From Vibrio comitans (lineage in GTDB: Bacteria; Pseudomonadota; Gammaproteobacteria; Enterobacterales; Vibrionaceae), in contig AP024867.1 of the NCBI GenBank assembly GCA_024346835.1, positions 806,001 to 870,000 on the forward strand: a stretch of 64,000 bases of DNA. The letters are read 5' to 3'. Each line of letters starts with the position of its first letter. Position 1 is the first letter of the stretch. A model generated the notes under the pieces. It saw only the letters and a list, made by a program, of their open reading frames with translations. It made no database searches and was not told the origin of the DNA. Position numbers and translations under genes: made by a program. This document shows positions 18,026 through 29,000 of the stretch, piece after piece.

Positions 18026-19444
18026 TTATGCTTCCGGCAGTTTGAAGTAATTAGCGGCATTGTTGAAGCAGATGTCTTCGACCATTTTACTCAACATCGG
18101 CATATCGTACGGTGCCTCACCATTTTCTACCCATTTACCGATTGTATTACACAGAATACGACGGAAATATTCATGGCGAGTGTAGGATAGGAAGCTTCGA
18201 GAGTCAGTCAGCATACCAACGAATTGGCTTAGAAGTCCCAACTGAGAAAGCTGTAACATCTGGCGTTCCATACCGTCCTTCTGGTCGTTGAACCACCATC
18301 CTGAGCCAAATTGGATCTTGCCAGCAACACCGCCGCCTTGGAAGTTACCTATCATGGTTGCTAACATTTCGTTGTCTCGTGGGTTCAAGCAGTACAAAAT
18401 GGTTTTAGGCAACTCATCAGTTCGGTCCATGGCATCTAATAGACGAGCAAGTTGTAGCGCAAATGGTTGGTCACCAATAGAATCTACGCCACAATCGGCT
18501 CCGAGCAAATTGAATAATCGAGAGCTGTTATTACGCTGTGCGCCCATATGCAGTTGCATTACCCATCCACGCTTCGCATACTGCTTACCAAGCCAAACCT
18601 GAACGGCAGTTGTAAACTGATCAACTTCCAGTTCTGACAAAATATCGCCATTTAAACGACGCGACAAAATTGAATCTAGCTCTTTGTCTGATGGAGGAGT
18701 GGCAAAGCGCATCACTTCAATGCCGTGATCTGCCGCCTTACATCCACAATCTGAGAAGTGATTTAAGCGTTTCTCTAAAGCATTGAGAAGGTGCTCAAAT
18801 TTTGATATCTCTACGTCCGCACACTCACCCAATTCACGCATATAGCTAGGGAATCCATCAAGCTCAATCTTAAACGCTCTGTCAGGTCTCCAGCTTGGTG
18901 CTACTTCAACGTCAAAACTTTCATCTTGAGCTATTTGCTGGTGGTATTCTAGTGAGTGGATTGGGTCGTCGGTGGTTCCCGCCATTACAACATTCATCTG
19001 CTTCATGATGCCACGGGCGGTGAAGTCTGGAGTTGATAGAAGTTCGTTACAGTGATTCCAAATCGAGTCTGCGGTATCAGGACCAAAGAGTGTGTTAGAT
19101 ATGCCGAAAGGGCGGCGCAGCTCAAGATGCGTCCAGTGATAAAGAGGGTTCCCTAGAGTTTTTGGGATAGTATTTGCCCAGGCCATATACTTCTCGTAAT
19201 CCGATGTGGATTTACCTGTAATGTGGGACTCTGGAATTCCAGCACTGCGCATACCGCGCCATTTATAGTGATCGCCTTCTAACCAGATTTGGCTCAGGTT
19301 GTCGAACTTTCGATTTTCAGCGATATCTTGAGGATTCAGATGACAGTGATAGTCATAAATTGGCATCGATTTAGCGTAGTTGTGGTAAAGCTCTCGAGCG
19401 ACGTCGTTATCAAGTAAGAAGTCTTCGCATAGAAACTGTTTCAT
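18026..19444 (-). CDS. uxaC: Glucuronate isomerase
   Basis: A 472-residue enzyme that converts D-glucuronate to D-fructuronate (and galacturonate to tagaturonate). The N-terminus has the metal-ligand YDYHCHLNP, followed by the typical [20 protein letters not shown]; the C-terminal part has [20 protein letters not shown]. Length matches E. coli UxaC (470). It lies between uxuB and kdgK with a two-base gap to the latter. Entry point for free glucuronate from the GH2 enzyme. Confidence 0.96.
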   Translation of the reverse strand: MKQFLCEDFLLDNDVARELYHNYAKSMPIYDYHCHLNPQDIAENRKFDNLSQIWLEGDHYKWRGMRSAGIPESHITGKSTSDYEKYMAWANTIPKTLGNPLYHWTHLELRRPFGISNTLFGPDTADSIWNHCNELLSTPDFTARGIMKQMNVVMAGTTDDPIHSLEYHQQIAQDESFDVEVAPSWRPDRAFKIELDGFPSYMRELGECADVEISKFEHLLNALEKRLNHFSDCGCKAADHGIEVMRFATPPSDKELDSILSRRLNGDILSELEVDQFTTAVQVWLGKQYAKRGWVMQLHMGAQRNNSSRLFNLLGADCGVDSIGDQPFALQLARLLDAMDRTDELPKTILYCLNPRDNEMLATMIGNFQGGGVAGKIQFGSGWWFNDQKDGMERQMLQLSQLGLLSQFVGMLTDSRSFLSYTRHEYFRRILCNTIGKWVENGEAPYDMPMLSKMVEDICFNNAANYFKLPEA

Positions 19445-19500
19445 TATCGTACTCCAAATGACTCGCTCCTTTGAGAAGAGCGAGTGATAAATTATTATAT

Positions 19501-20961
19501 TTACAGTGAAGCGACCGCTTCACGCGCGCCTTTGTCTAGAATAACTTGGTAGGCGTCGGTGACTTGTTCTACAAACGCTTGATTTTCCACTAGGTCTTGA
19601 CCAAATATGGCATCGATACCCAGTAATTCTTTTACTACCGATTTATTTAATCCGTGCTGGGCCGTGATTTCTTGCAGCTGTGCGACCATTGGATCTCGAA
19701 CGTCAATCTTTTGATTATTTTCATCTACTCCAGAGACGTATCGCATCCAGCCTGCAATTCCTAATGCCAACCATTTGTAATCGGTATCGTTAGCTAAGTG
19801 ATGGCGAAGCGAACCTCCCATACGCTGAGCAATTTTTTGGCTTCCATCCATAGCTATCTGCCAAGTTTGGTGCTTTAAACTCGGGTTGGAATAACGCTCA
19901 ATTAATAGTGCTGCATATGATTTTAAGTTTGTTCCCTCAGGCATTTGTAGTGTTGGCGCTTGGGCTTTAAGCATCATATCGAAGGCGGCTTTGCTGTAGT
20001 TAGCGTTAGTCATGGTGTCGGAAATATGTGCATAGCCGCCGAGATAGCCAAGGTAAGCTAAGAAGGAGTGGCTACCGTTTAACATGCGTAATTTCATTTC
20101 TTCAAACGGTACTACATCAGCAACAAACTCAGCTCCCGCAACGTCCCAATCTGGACGTCCATTTACAAAGTTGTCTTCGATGACCCATTGACGGAAGGGT
20201 TCACATGCAATACCACATGGGTCTGCATGACCAATAAGTTGTGCGATTTCTTGTAGTGTCTCTTCAGTCGCAGCCGGAACGATGCGATCCACCATGGTGC
20301 ATGGGAAGGTTACATTTTCTTCAATCCACTTTGCTAACTTAGGATCTAGCAGACTAGCGAAGTCTAATACTGCCGAACGTGCTACGTGGCCATTTTCTTG
20401 TACATTGTCGCAAGACATAACAGTGAAAGGCTTTATGCCTTGTTCTTTTCTTAGGCGCAGAGCTTCAACAATGTAGCCGATTGCTGAATCCGGAGTTTGT
20501 GGGTGGTGTAAATCGTGTTGAATTATGGGATTGTTTTTATCAAGACGTCCGGTAGCTGGATCGGCACAATAGCCTTTTTCCGTAATCGTCATAGAAACAA
20601 TAGCTACTTGTTCTTCAGTCATTTTATTTAGGACAGATTGTTTACCATCCATGGTTGGGTGAAGAGACTCTGTGACCGAACCTATTAACTTTATCTCAGT
20701 ACTATCAGCCCCTTTTTCTGCAACAGTATATAGGTGGTCTTGTTCGCGCAATTGTTCAATAAGAGCTTCTCCACCAAAGAGATTGATCTCGCAAATGCCC
20801 CAATCGCTTTGAGTTTTTTCTAACATCTCGCTAGTAAATAAGGCTTGATGAGCTCGATGGAAAGCGCCAAAGCCTAAGTGTACGATGCGGCTTTTAAGTG
20901 CAGAGCGTAAATATTGAGGTTGTTTCAACGTAGAGAAACGAGTTGCTGTTGTTTGTGTCAT
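19501..20961 (-). CDS. uxuB: D-mannonate oxidoreductase (fructuronate reductase)
   Basis: A 486-residue NAD-dependent enzyme of the long-chain mannitol dehydrogenase family that reduces fructuronate to mannonate. [15 protein letters not shown] near residue 27 is the nucleotide-binding motif, and [20 protein letters not shown] near residue 300 is the family active-site helix with its Lys, Asn and His. The ATG at 20961 is chosen over GTG 20970 because GGTGA lies six bases ahead and the length then equals E. coli UxuB (486). First gene of the operon, driven from the divergent promoter shared with uxuA. Confidence 0.95.
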   Translation of the reverse strand: MTQTTATRFSTLKQPQYLRSALKSRIVHLGFGAFHRAHQALFTSEMLEKTQSDWGICEINLFGGEALIEQLREQDHLYTVAEKGADSTEIKLIGSVTESLHPTMDGKQSVLNKMTEEQVAIVSMTITEKGYCADPATGRLDKNNPIIQHDLHHPQTPDSAIGYIVEALRLRKEQGIKPFTVMSCDNVQENGHVARSAVLDFASLLDPKLAKWIEENVTFPCTMVDRIVPAATEETLQEIAQLIGHADPCGIACEPFRQWVIEDNFVNGRPDWDVAGAEFVADVVPFEEMKLRMLNGSHSFLAYLGYLGGYAHISDTMTNANYSKAAFDMMLKAQAPTLQMPEGTNLKSYAALLIERYSNPSLKHQTWQIAMDGSQKIAQRMGGSLRHHLANDTDYKWLALGIAGWMRYVSGVDENNQKIDVRDPMVAQLQEITAQHGLNKSVVKELLGIDAIFGQDLVENQAFVEQVTDAYQVILDKGAREAVASL

Positions 20962-21154
20962 TCTGTTCACCGTTTGTACTAAATTCCAATCACGAGGATC
21001 AACGAAAGATGTGCCCTATATTGTTTAGTTGGTACTCATTTGCTTTTGGCAAACCAACTTCAAGTGAGTAAATGCACGCTAAAATCATTAGCTAATGCAT
21101 AGATAGGGTTACCAATTAAGGTTTGTACTATAACTGAAAACTTATTTTGGTATG

Positions 21155-21170
21155 CGTGATTGCGATCACA
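21155..21170. promoter_or_regulatory. CRP binding site
   Basis: CGTGA-TTGCGA-TCACA, one mismatch to TGTGA-N6-TCACA, seven bases before the UxuR palindrome. Confidence 0.7.
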
Positions 21171-21176
21171 ATTGCT

Positions 21177-21188
21177 TTGGTATACCAA
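21177..21188. promoter_or_regulatory. UxuR operator, perfect palindrome
   Basis: TTGGTATACCAA, identical to the core of the known UxuR/ExuR site, placed between uxuB and uxuA next to the CRP site. Confidence 0.85.
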
Positions 21189-21289
21189 AAATAGTGCTTT
21201 TTTCGTGAGCTCGTTCAACCAATTTAACGTGTGTAATTGACGAATCCATTGATACACCTCAATCTCAAGCTGTGTTTGGATGTTTTCTT

Positions 21290-21301
21290 TTGGTATACCA
21301 T
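21290..21301. promoter_or_regulatory. UxuR operator
   Basis: TTGGTATACCAT, one base off the palindrome, 56 bases upstream of the uxuA start and so close to its promoter. Confidence 0.8.
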
Positions 21302-21356
21302 TGGGTTATTGAGAAAAAACATCTTGTTTTTATTACTAAAGCTAAAAGGTTGATTT

Positions 21357-22544
21357 ATGGAACAAACATGGCGCTGGTACGGGCCGAATGATCCCGTGTC
21401 GTTAGATGATATTCGTCAAGCAGGAGCAACAGGTATTGTTAATGCGTTGCATCACATACCAAACGGTCAAGTGTGGAGTAAAGAGGAAATCTTGACCCGT
21501 AAAGCTTTAATTGAAACTAAAGGAATGACTTGGTCAGTGGTCGAAAGTGTACCTGTACACGAAGAGATAAAAACACAAACTGGCGATTTCGAGTTGTGGA
21601 TTGATAATTACAAGCAAACACTAAGAAATCTAGCTGAGTGCGGTATTGATACAGTGTGCTACAACTTTATGCCAGTGCTTGATTGGACCCGCACTGATCT
21701 TGAGTTCGAATTGCCTGATGGCTCTAAAGCTCTGCGATTTGATCAAATTGCATTTGCTGCCTTTGAAATGAAAATTTTAGAGCGTCCTGGTGCAGAGGAA
21801 GACTATACACCAGAAGAGCGTCTGCAGGCTCAAGAATACTATGAAAACATGTCCAAAGCGGATATCAAGCAGTTAACAGACAATATTATTGCTGGGCTAC
21901 CAGGGGCTGAAGAAGGCTATTCATTACAAGAATTTCAAGCTCAATTAGATCGCTATGCCGGCATTAATAAGGATAAACTTCGTGAGAATCTGGCGTTTTT
22001 CCTATCTCAGTTAATGCCAGTTTGTGAGCTCCATGGATTGAAGATGGCGATTCACCCGGACGATCCACCACGTGCTATTCTGGGTTTACCACGTATTGTT
22101 TCAACAATTGAAGATGTTGATTGGTTGGTCGAGAATGTGCCAAGTAAAATGAATGGTCTTACAATGTGTACTGGTTCTTACGGAGTTCGTGGTGACAATG
22201 ACTTGGTAAGAATGATCAAGAAGCACGGCGATCGCATCTACTTTACACATTTGCGTTCTACTCAGCGTGAAGAAAGCAATCCTATGACATTTCATGAGGC
22301 AGCCCATTTAGAGGGCGACGTTGATATGTATGACGTGGTGAATGCAATTTTGGAAGAAGAGCAACGTCGTTCGATGAAAGGCGATGAGCGCTTGATTCCA
22401 ATGCGTCCAGATCATGGCCATCAGATGCTTGATGATTTAAATAAGAAGACAAATCCTGGGTATTCAGCCATTGGACGTTTGAAAGGTTTGGCAGAGGTGC
22501 GAGGCCTTGAAGTAGCACTAAAGCGTGCTTTCTATAATAAGTAA
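21357..22544 (+). CDS. uxuA: Mannonate dehydratase
   Basis: A 395-residue TIM-barrel enzyme that dehydrates D-mannonate to 2-keto-3-deoxygluconate. Telling segments are [20 protein letters not shown] at the N-terminus, [18 protein letters not shown] near residue 228, [16 protein letters not shown] and MRPDHGHQM near 345, which hold the metal-binding His and Cys residues. Length matches E. coli UxuA (394). It is transcribed alone, away from uxuB, with AAGG ahead of the ATG and a strong terminator behind. Confidence 0.96.
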   Translation: MEQTWRWYGPNDPVSLDDIRQAGATGIVNALHHIPNGQVWSKEEILTRKALIETKGMTWSVVESVPVHEEIKTQTGDFELWIDNYKQTLRNLAECGIDTVCYNFMPVLDWTRTDLEFELPDGSKALRFDQIAFAAFEMKILERPGAEEDYTPEERLQAQEYYENMSKADIKQLTDNIIAGLPGAEEGYSLQEFQAQLDRYAGINKDKLRENLAFFLSQLMPVCELHGLKMAIHPDDPPRAILGLPRIVSTIEDVDWLVENVPSKMNGLTMCTGSYGVRGDNDLVRMIKKHGDRIYFTHLRSTQREESNPMTFHEAAHLEGDVDMYDVVNAILEEEQRRSMKGDERLIPMRPDHGHQMLDDLNKKTNPGYSAIGRLKGLAEVRGLEVALKRAFYNK

Positions 22545-22572
22545 ACTTAATTCTTTGAGTTTCTCTTATATA

Positions 22573-22606
22573 AAAATGGCTTAGTTTTTAACTAAGCCAT
22601 TTTTTG
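22573..22606 (+). terminator. Terminator after uxuA
   Basis: A 13-bp stem, AAAATGGCTTAGT (22573-22585) with ACTAAGCCATTTT (from 22591), a 5-base loop and a T-run. Confidence 0.9.
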
Positions 22607-22675
22607 TGCATCATGGCTGTAAAATGGGTACTTACCTTGCGCCAAGCCTTGGATATCAAATTCGATAAGGCAAAG

Positions 22676-23299
22676 CTAAAAAAGCAATGCCTCTAGTATA
22701 CTTCCTCTATCCTTATTTTCGAGTTGTTGAGCACTTGGGCTTTCATTGTGAGATTCTTTCATAATTATCGGCACCGATACTGTGCCGATAAGCAATAAAA
22801 TAAATGAGTTAAATGATAGGCGACTTAAATGAGGTGAACGACTTTTCAAATCAGCAAAAAGTGGTAGTAACTCTTCGTGTGCTGTATCAATCTTCGCGGT
22901 AATACATGCATATTCCTCGAAGTCCTCACATCTAACTGCACCAAGCAAACGAAAGAGTCCCGCGTACTTAATAGTTGTTTGTAATAGCTCACTCACAAGG
23001 CCACTGAATGAATATGCTTTGTTAGGTTGGTTGCTATGCTTGTTAGCGATAGTTTGTATTGTCGAACAATATTGATTAGCACATTCTTGAATAGCAGCAA
23101 GATAGACTTGCTTTTTACAACCAAAATGATGAGTTATTGTCGCATGAGTGACACCAGAATGATTAGCAATCATTCGTAATGAAGTGCCTTCAAAACCATT
23201 GCTAGAAAATAAGTTATAGGCTTCATTGAGAATATCAGCTCTGGTCTGAGTAGCCTTTTGCCGGTTTTGGCGGCCAATATATCTTTTAGTCTCTTTCAC
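22676..23299 (-). CDS. TetR-family regulator, distal member of the RND operon
   Basis: A 207-residue TetR-type repressor. Residues about 18-62 form the helix-turn-helix (TRADILNEAYNLFSSNGFEG and VTHATITHHFGCKKQVYLAA), and the rest is a helical ligand domain with no recognisable signature. It starts 61 bases after the stop of the outer-membrane factor gene and on the same strand, so it is probably the last gene of the efflux operon. A second, unrelated TetR gene heads the same operon. Its target and ligand are unknown. Confidence 0.88.
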   Translation of the reverse strand: MKETKRYIGRQNRQKATQTRADILNEAYNLFSSNGFEGTSLRMIANHSGVTHATITHHFGCKKQVYLAAIQECANQYCSTIQTIANKHSNQPNKAYSFSGLVSELLQTTIKYAGLFRLLGAVRCEDFEEYACITAKIDTAHEELLPLFADLKSRSPHLSRLSFNSFILLLIGTVSVPIIMKESHNESPSAQQLENKDRGSILEALLF

Positions 23300-23360
23300 T
23301 TATACTTCCAATGCTTCAAGATATTGTACGTCTAGGAATTTTATTGCGTAAGATGGTCAT

Positions 23361-24698
23361 TTACGTCGAGTTTTTACGTCGAGTAAGACCATTGTTAATG
23401 TCGAGAATATCTTGTTCGCTAAGGGTTCCAGTATAGAGCTTGAGTAGAAGTGAGCTAACAATGTAATTATAACGTGCGTCTGCAAGACTTTGATTCGCAT
23501 CATATAAGTTGCGTGTGGCCGCTAATACATCAACAATAGTGCGCGATCCTACCTCAAATCCAGCTTCACTAGCTTCAAGTGCGGTTTGCGCTGAAGTCAC
23601 TACTTGTTGATAGGCCCTAATTGCCTCGACACTGGCGGAAATATCATTGTGGGAGCGGCGAAGCTCCTTTGATACATCACGATATGTGAATTCAAGTTGC
23701 TCGCTTGCTGAAATATAACCTAGTTCCGCTTGTTTCACTTGGGAGCTGGTAGCGCCACCTGAATAGATTGGTAGGTCAAAACTTATCGCTATATTAGATG
23801 TGACGCCGGATGCATCTCCGAGGCCAAGATAGGTTTCGCTAGTATCTACATAATTGACACCTCCCCCTAAGTTAAGTGAAGGAAGGTGACCTGCACTAGC
23901 GAGTCTAATTGAGCTTTTAGCAATATCTTTGTTGATGCGAGCTGCAAGGAGATCTAGATTTTTTTGTTGAGCTTCTTGCTCCAATTGCTGGATCGGGCGT
24001 TGTGGCGGGTGGGCTTGAAAACGATCTACATCCAAGGCATTGACGCTGACATATTGCTGGCCCGTTATTTGTCGCAGTTCTTCAAAGCTGTTATCAACAC
24101 GGTTTTTAGCAATCACCTCGTTGGCTAGCACTGAGTCATACTGAGCTTGTGCATCATGCACGTCTGTAATCGCCGATAATCCTACGGCAAAACGCTGTTG
24201 GATCTGCTCAAGTTGGCGCTTGACGGAAAGCTTCTCTGCTTGAACGAACGTCAAATTGTCTTGAGCTTTCAGCACATCGAAATAAGCATTGGTGACACGA
24301 AATATGAGTTGTTGATTCTGCCCAGCATATTGAGCGTCCGCTTGCCTAGCCGCCATCTCTGATTGACTTAAATTGATCCAACTAGTTCGGTCATACAGCT
24401 GTTGAAAAAAGCCAACGCCGGCATTAAAGGTATTCATTTCATGGGATGTAAAGTCATCTGAGCGAGCTATGTCATAGTTTATTGCTAGGCTAACTTGCGG
24501 AAGAAGAGGTGCTCGAGCAGAGTCAATAGCTTGAAAAGCAATATCTCTTTGTGCAGCTGCTTGTAGTAGAACGCTATCATATTGCTTAGCTTGCTCGTAA
24601 ATTTTACTAAGGCTTTCAGCACTGCTGGACGAGGAAAAAACCACTGAGTAAACGCATATTAATGGGAGTAAGACGAGAGATCTGAATAAGGATTTCAT
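23361..24698 (-). CDS. TolC-family outer membrane efflux protein
   Basis: A 445-residue TolC-type trimeric channel. Residues 1-26 are a signal peptide, followed by SLSKIYEQAKQYDSVLLQAA as in TolC and two repeats of helical hairpin and beta strands ending DARYNYIVSSLLLKLYTGTL. The open frame extends upstream into the RND gene, but the ATG at 24698 starts the signal peptide and leaves a 62-base gap, so it is the real start. Length is close to TolC (471 mature). Having its own outer-membrane factor makes the pump self-sufficient. Confidence 0.92.
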   Translation of the reverse strand: MKSLFRSLVLLPLICVYSVVFSSSSSAESLSKIYEQAKQYDSVLLQAAAQRDIAFQAIDSARAPLLPQVSLAINYDIARSDDFTSHEMNTFNAGVGFFQQLYDRTSWINLSQSEMAARQADAQYAGQNQQLIFRVTNAYFDVLKAQDNLTFVQAEKLSVKRQLEQIQQRFAVGLSAITDVHDAQAQYDSVLANEVIAKNRVDNSFEELRQITGQQYVSVNALDVDRFQAHPPQRPIQQLEQEAQQKNLDLLAARINKDIAKSSIRLASAGHLPSLNLGGGVNYVDTSETYLGLGDASGVTSNIAISFDLPIYSGGATSSQVKQAELGYISASEQLEFTYRDVSKELRRSHNDISASVEAIRAYQQVVTSAQTALEASEAGFEVGSRTIVDVLAATRNLYDANQSLADARYNYIVSSLLLKLYTGTLSEQDILDINNGLTRRKNST

Positions 24699-24760
24699 GT
24701 AACAGATTCCATAGGGGGTGCTTGCAAATAGCAAGCACCGCCAAAGTTTAGTTGGTGTAA

Positions 24761-27700
24761 TTAGGAAAATCGGACACGGTGCAGTAGTGAATAGATCACA
24801 GGCAAAACTATCAAAGTCAGCACTGTGGCAAATGCCAGACCAAAGATAATAGTGACCGCCATAGAAGCAAAAAACGCATCGAATATTAAAGGAGCCATAC
24901 CAAGTACAGTTGTAATGGCGGCCATACAAACTGGACGCATTCTACTTACACTCGCGCGCGTAACTGAATCTTGAATAGAAAACCCTTTTGCTTTTTCTAT
25001 GTTGATTTGCTCGACTAATACAATGCCATTTTTGATGATCATGCCTGAGAGGCTCAGTAACCCGAGTAGTGCAGTGAAAGTGAACGGGATTCCCATCACT
25101 AATAAACCAAATGCAACACCAATTAGTGCGAGAGGCACTGTCATCCAGATAGCTAACGCTTGGCGTATAGTGCCAAAGAGAAACACAGTAATTAGGAACA
25201 TCGCCAGATACCCCATCGGCAGCGAGCTAAACAGGTTTTCTTGTGCCATTGTTGACTGTTCAAATTCACCACCCCACTCAAAGGTGTACCCTTCAGGAAG
25301 CTCAATGCCCTCTATTTTGTTGATGAGTTTTTGGCGCACGGACTCGGGAGTATCGTCAGTGAATGGTGTCACGTCGGTCATAACAGTAATCATGCGGCGC
25401 AGATTACGACGGACGATGCGCGAGTTTTCGTATTCAGTGGTGAATTCACTCACTACTTGTTTTATTGGTATGTATGTCGACTGTTCGCTACTCCAGACAA
25501 GGCTGTCTTTTATGCGATCAATGTTGTTGCGGTTGGCTTCTGGAGCTTTTACCAGTATCGAGAGTAAATCAGCACCTTGACGGTAGATCCCTGCGACTTC
25601 ACCACTGCTGTTCATACGTAACGTATTATCAATATCTTGTTTTGTAACCCCACTTCGACGAGCTGCTGCGGTATCAATCTGAGGGCGAACAACAAGCGTT
25701 TTTTCTCGCCAGGAATGACGAGTTTCTATTGCAGAAGGTTCTTGAGATATTATTTCTATGGCTTGGTTCGCTAGGTAACGTAGCACTGAAGGATCGGGGC
25801 CGTAGAAACGAGCTTCAATATTAGCCGATGGCGCAGGACCGAGTGCCATCAGTTTGAATTTAAACTGACTCTCGGGGTATGAATCCTCCAACTGTTGTCG
25901 TAATAGAGGTAGTGTTTTTTCTATAGTCTCAAGGTCCGTTGTTTCTACTATTAATTGTCCATAGCTGCCATAAACCATTTCTGGCTGATAAGTGAGCAAG
26001 AAGCGTTGCGCGCCCATCCCCAACACAGTAGTGACTTGTACTACATCTTCGATACTCAGTATCTGACGTTCGATATCATTTAAAGTCGTCGACGTCGCTC
26101 TGATATCAGTCCCTTCTTGCATCCAAACGTCGATATAGAAAATCGGTGTATTTGATGGAGGGAAAAATGCCTGTTTAACGTAGCCAAAACCTACTATTGA
26201 ACTAGCAAGAACAGCAAGAGTTGTCGCAAGGGAGATAAATCGATGGCGTAATGCACCAGAGAGGATTTTTCTATAGCCTCTAAATAATAACGATTGGTAC
26301 GGGTCTTTAGTTAACTGCTGTTGGTTATTCTTTATCTGATCCTTAAACAACAAGTCACAGAAAAAAGGCGTTAATGTTATCGCAAATATCCAGCTAAGTA
26401 GCAGAGCAATCAAGAGTACATAAAATAGAGAACCTAAAAAGTCACCTGTAGCATCAGGTGAAAGCCCGATAGGGGCGAATGCAATAATTGCAATCGCTGT
26501 AGCTCCCAAGAGTGGAAATTGCGTTTGTGAAACAACTTCCTTGATTGCCTCTGTCTTAGACAAGCCTCGCTGAAGGCCAACAAGGACACCTTCTGTAATG
26601 ACGATAGCATTGTCTACCAACATCCCTAGAGCGATGATTAAAGCGCCCAAAGAGATGATTTGAATTTCGATATTAAGCAGGCTCATCCCTATGAAGGTAC
26701 CAAGTATCGTCAGTAGTAGTACTGCACCCATGATAAGGCCAGATAGTGGGCCCATAGTGACAAGCAGTACGACGATGACAATCCCAACGGATACTAATAA
26801 ATTAATGAGAAAGTCATTAACAGATGCATCTACTGCCGCGGATTGGTCGTAAACATACTCAATGGTTACTCCGATAGGTCGCTCACTATCTAACTCTGCT
26901 AACCTCTGCTTAATTGCATTACCAACATCAACTACGTTGACCGATGATTGAAATGCAATACCAAATGAAATAGCTGGCAAACTATTGCTACGGTATAGAT
27001 TGGTAGGTGTTTCTTCGTATTGATAGGTGACTTTTGCGATATCCCCTAGGCGAATTAGGTTATCTTGGCCAGGAGGACTAATAATCAATTGTTTTAGATC
27101 ATCTAAGTTGTTGTACTCTCCGGTAGGGTGAAAGCGCACAGACTGCTGGCCTATCATCATAGCGCCGGCATTGGAGACCACATTCTGGTTATTCAATAGG
27201 CCAAAGATCCAGTTTGGGTCTAGATTTAGAGCAAAGAGATCGCTTTGTTCTAGCTCTACAATAACTTGTTTCGCTACCTGCCCTTGGATGCTCACCTTGG
27301 CCACGCCATCGAGCATTATTAGTTCACGTTTCAGGAAGTCAGCATAGTTCTCTAATTCAGAATAACTATAATCGCTGGAGGTGATATTGAGTAGGACGCC
27401 GTAAACATCACTAAACTCATCGATTACTTGGGGAGCATGTGCTCCAGGCGGTAGATTAGGTTCTAGATCTTCTACTTTTTTACGTAGGGTCGCCCACGCT
27501 TGTGGGTGAGCGCTTACTGGAAACTTTTCGTCTAACTCTACTAGGATTTGTGACAAGCCGGGAGAATTGTAGGATGTAATGTTCTTAACAGCCGCTATTT
27601 CTAGAATTACTTTCTCTAGCTGTAGCGTTAATTCTTCTTCAACTTGCTCTGCTGATGCTCCTGGGTAAGCCGTATTTACTATTGCCTGCGGAATGGGAAA

Positions 27701-27817
27701 TTCTGGGAATTCTAGCTTACCCAAACCAAGGAATGATACGCTCCCTCCTACGATGAGTAATACCACAACAAGCCAGCTAATCACTTTGTTTTTTAATGTG
27801 TAGTCAACAAGGTTCAT
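24761..27817 (-). CDS. RND multidrug efflux permease (AcrB-type)
   Basis: A 1018-residue inner-membrane drug/proton antiporter with 12 membrane segments and two large periplasmic loops. The TM4 motif GMLVDNAIVITEG has Asp402 followed by Asn where AcrB has two Asp residues, and TM10 keeps the Lys in GMIIKNGIVLVE. The N-terminus (YPGASAEQVEEELTLQLEK) is the typical porter start. It is slightly shorter than AcrB (1049). Three bases separate it from the membrane fusion gene. It should export amphiphilic compounds together with its neighbours; substrates cannot be read from sequence. Confidence 0.95.
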   Translation of the reverse strand: MNLVDYTLKNKVISWLVVVLLIVGGSVSFLGLGKLEFPEFPIPQAIVNTAYPGASAEQVEEELTLQLEKVILEIAAVKNITSYNSPGLSQILVELDEKFPVSAHPQAWATLRKKVEDLEPNLPPGAHAPQVIDEFSDVYGVLLNITSSDYSYSELENYADFLKRELIMLDGVAKVSIQGQVAKQVIVELEQSDLFALNLDPNWIFGLLNNQNVVSNAGAMMIGQQSVRFHPTGEYNNLDDLKQLIISPPGQDNLIRLGDIAKVTYQYEETPTNLYRSNSLPAISFGIAFQSSVNVVDVGNAIKQRLAELDSERPIGVTIEYVYDQSAAVDASVNDFLINLLVSVGIVIVVLLVTMGPLSGLIMGAVLLLTILGTFIGMSLLNIEIQIISLGALIIALGMLVDNAIVITEGVLVGLQRGLSKTEAIKEVVSQTQFPLLGATAIAIIAFAPIGLSPDATGDFLGSLFYVLLIALLLSWIFAITLTPFFCDLLFKDQIKNNQQQLTKDPYQSLLFRGYRKILSGALRHRFISLATTLAVLASSIVGFGYVKQAFFPPSNTPIFYIDVWMQEGTDIRATSTTLNDIERQILSIEDVVQVTTVLGMGAQRFLLTYQPEMVYGSYGQLIVETTDLETIEKTLPLLRQQLEDSYPESQFKFKLMALGPAPSANIEARFYGPDPSVLRYLANQAIEIISQEPSAIETRHSWREKTLVVRPQIDTAAARRSGVTKQDIDNTLRMNSSGEVAGIYRQGADLLSILVKAPEANRNNIDRIKDSLVWSSEQSTYIPIKQVVSEFTTEYENSRIVRRNLRRMITVMTDVTPFTDDTPESVRQKLINKIEGIELPEGYTFEWGGEFEQSTMAQENLFSSLPMGYLAMFLITVFLFGTIRQALAIWMTVPLALIGVAFGLLVMGIPFTFTALLGLLSLSGMIIKNGIVLVEQINIEKAKGFSIQDSVTRASVSRMRPVCMAAITTVLGMAPLIFDAFFASMAVTIIFGLAFATVLTLIVLPVIYSLLHRVRFS

Positions 27818-27820
27818 TGG

Positions 27821-28951
27821 CTATAACCCTCGCTCACGCACTAAAGGTTTGACAAGCATCCCTTCAGTTAAGCTCGTTAAACCAGATGCAGCTAAAAGAT
27901 CATTTGGCTGTAAGTCACCGGAAATAAAGATTGAATCACCGACGATTTCTCCAATTGATACGTTCTTGGCTGAAATAGTATTAGTACTAGGGTTAAATGC
28001 CCAAACTTGGTTGGTACCCAAGGCATCATTTGCAATTACTGCGTTGAGAGGAACTTGATAATAATCAGTAACCTTAGTTGTGGTCATAGCTTGATTGAAG
28101 TCGATACTTACAGTTGCTCCCATACCAGCGTAAAGCGTCAAGTCTTCTGGATTCTGTAGGCTGAATACAACTTCATAGGACTGAGTTCCGAGACTTGCTT
28201 GAGTTGAATGTTGTTTGTAAGTGATAGGAAAAGCGTGGGTCTGATTTTTGCCATTAAGCAATAGTGTCGGCTGATAATTAGGGTTGACGTTACTTTTGTG
28301 CAAATTGTTAAGTATTGATGCAGGTAGTTGAATAGCAACGTTTAATTCCTCGGAGTCCTGCAATAAAAGAAGGGTTTGTTGAGGCTGAATATATTGGTAA
28401 TTTTCAGTCATTGTTGCAGCAATTTGACCTGAAAATGGAGCAAATACTCTCGTGTCTTTGACTTGGTCTTGAGCGAGGCGCAAAGAGGCTTCTGCTGCTT
28501 TGAGTTGTGCCGAAGCGTTGTCGAATTCGGCATGAGAGATCATTTTTTTGTCCAATAAGTTACTGATGCGGTTAAATTGCATTTGAGCAAGTTGATGATC
28601 TGCTGCACGCATAGCAAGTTGATTTCTGTAGTCTCGGTCGTCAATCGCTGCAAGAAGTTGCCCCTTTTTTACGGTATCGCCAGGTTTGATATCAAACTTT
28701 TTTAAAAGCCCGGAAACCTGAAAGGAGAGCTCGACTTCTTGATTAGCGGTGATAGTGGCAGGAAAGTGTTGTACATTTTCGAAGCCTGATGGCTTTAGTT
28801 TCATTAATTTTATTGGGCGAGGTAAGGGGGGTTCAACAATTGCCCCATTTAGATCTGATTCGCTTTTACATCCGACAACAAGGACACTAACTAGTACAGC
28901 TAGCAGTTTTTTCGTATGTTTTAACTGAGGGTATTTTATTTTTGTGCACAT
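27821..28951 (-). CDS. RND periplasmic adaptor (membrane fusion) lipoprotein
   Basis: A 376-residue adaptor. The N-terminus is a lipoprotein signal with lipobox LVVGC (Cys at residue 28), followed by a barrel-sandwich hybrid (VSGLLKKFDIKPGDTVKKGQ and FAPFSGQIAATMTENYQYI) that flanks a helical hairpin near residues 90-160. The ATG at 28951 is preferred to an earlier in-frame one at 29044, because AGGA precedes it, the lipoprotein signal starts there, and the longer form would overlap the TetR gene. It links the permease to the TolC-type channel. Confidence 0.92.
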   Translation of the reverse strand: MCTKIKYPQLKHTKKLLAVLVSVLVVGCKSESDLNGAIVEPPLPRPIKLMKLKPSGFENVQHFPATITANQEVELSFQVSGLLKKFDIKPGDTVKKGQLLAAIDDRDYRNQLAMRAADHQLAQMQFNRISNLLDKKMISHAEFDNASAQLKAAEASLRLAQDQVKDTRVFAPFSGQIAATMTENYQYIQPQQTLLLLQDSEELNVAIQLPASILNNLHKSNVNPNYQPTLLLNGKNQTHAFPITYKQHSTQASLGTQSYEVVFSLQNPEDLTLYAGMGATVSIDFNQAMTTTKVTDYYQVPLNAVIANDALGTNQVWAFNPSTNTISAKNVSIGEIVGDSIFISGDLQPNDLLAASGLTSLTEGMLVKPLVRERGL

Positions 28952-28972
28952 ATAGATTCCTGTGAATATTAT

Positions 28973-28987
28973 GCGAATATTATTCGC
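28973..28987. promoter_or_regulatory. Palindromic operator between tetR and the efflux genes
   Basis: GCGAATA-T-TATTCGC, a perfect 7-bp inverted repeat about one base apart, in the 49-base gap between the TetR stop and the adaptor start. TetR-type dimers bind sites of this form, so it is the likely operator of an internal promoter. Confidence 0.55.
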
Positions 28988-29000
28988 TACTGCCAAAAAA

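Larger units (their letters stand above)
20971..21356. promoter_or_regulatory. Divergent uxuB/uxuA control region
   Basis: A 386-base region between the divergent operons. It holds a perfect UxuR palindrome, a second near-perfect one, a CRP site between them and a weaker TTGGCAAACCAA at 21046-21057. The arrangement fits UxuR repression lifted by fructuronate or glucuronate, with CRP activation. Confidence 0.8.

Noticed and set aside
24999..25580. 193-codon plus-strand frame inside the RND gene
   Set aside because: It is antisense to a conserved permease whose own frame carries all family motifs.
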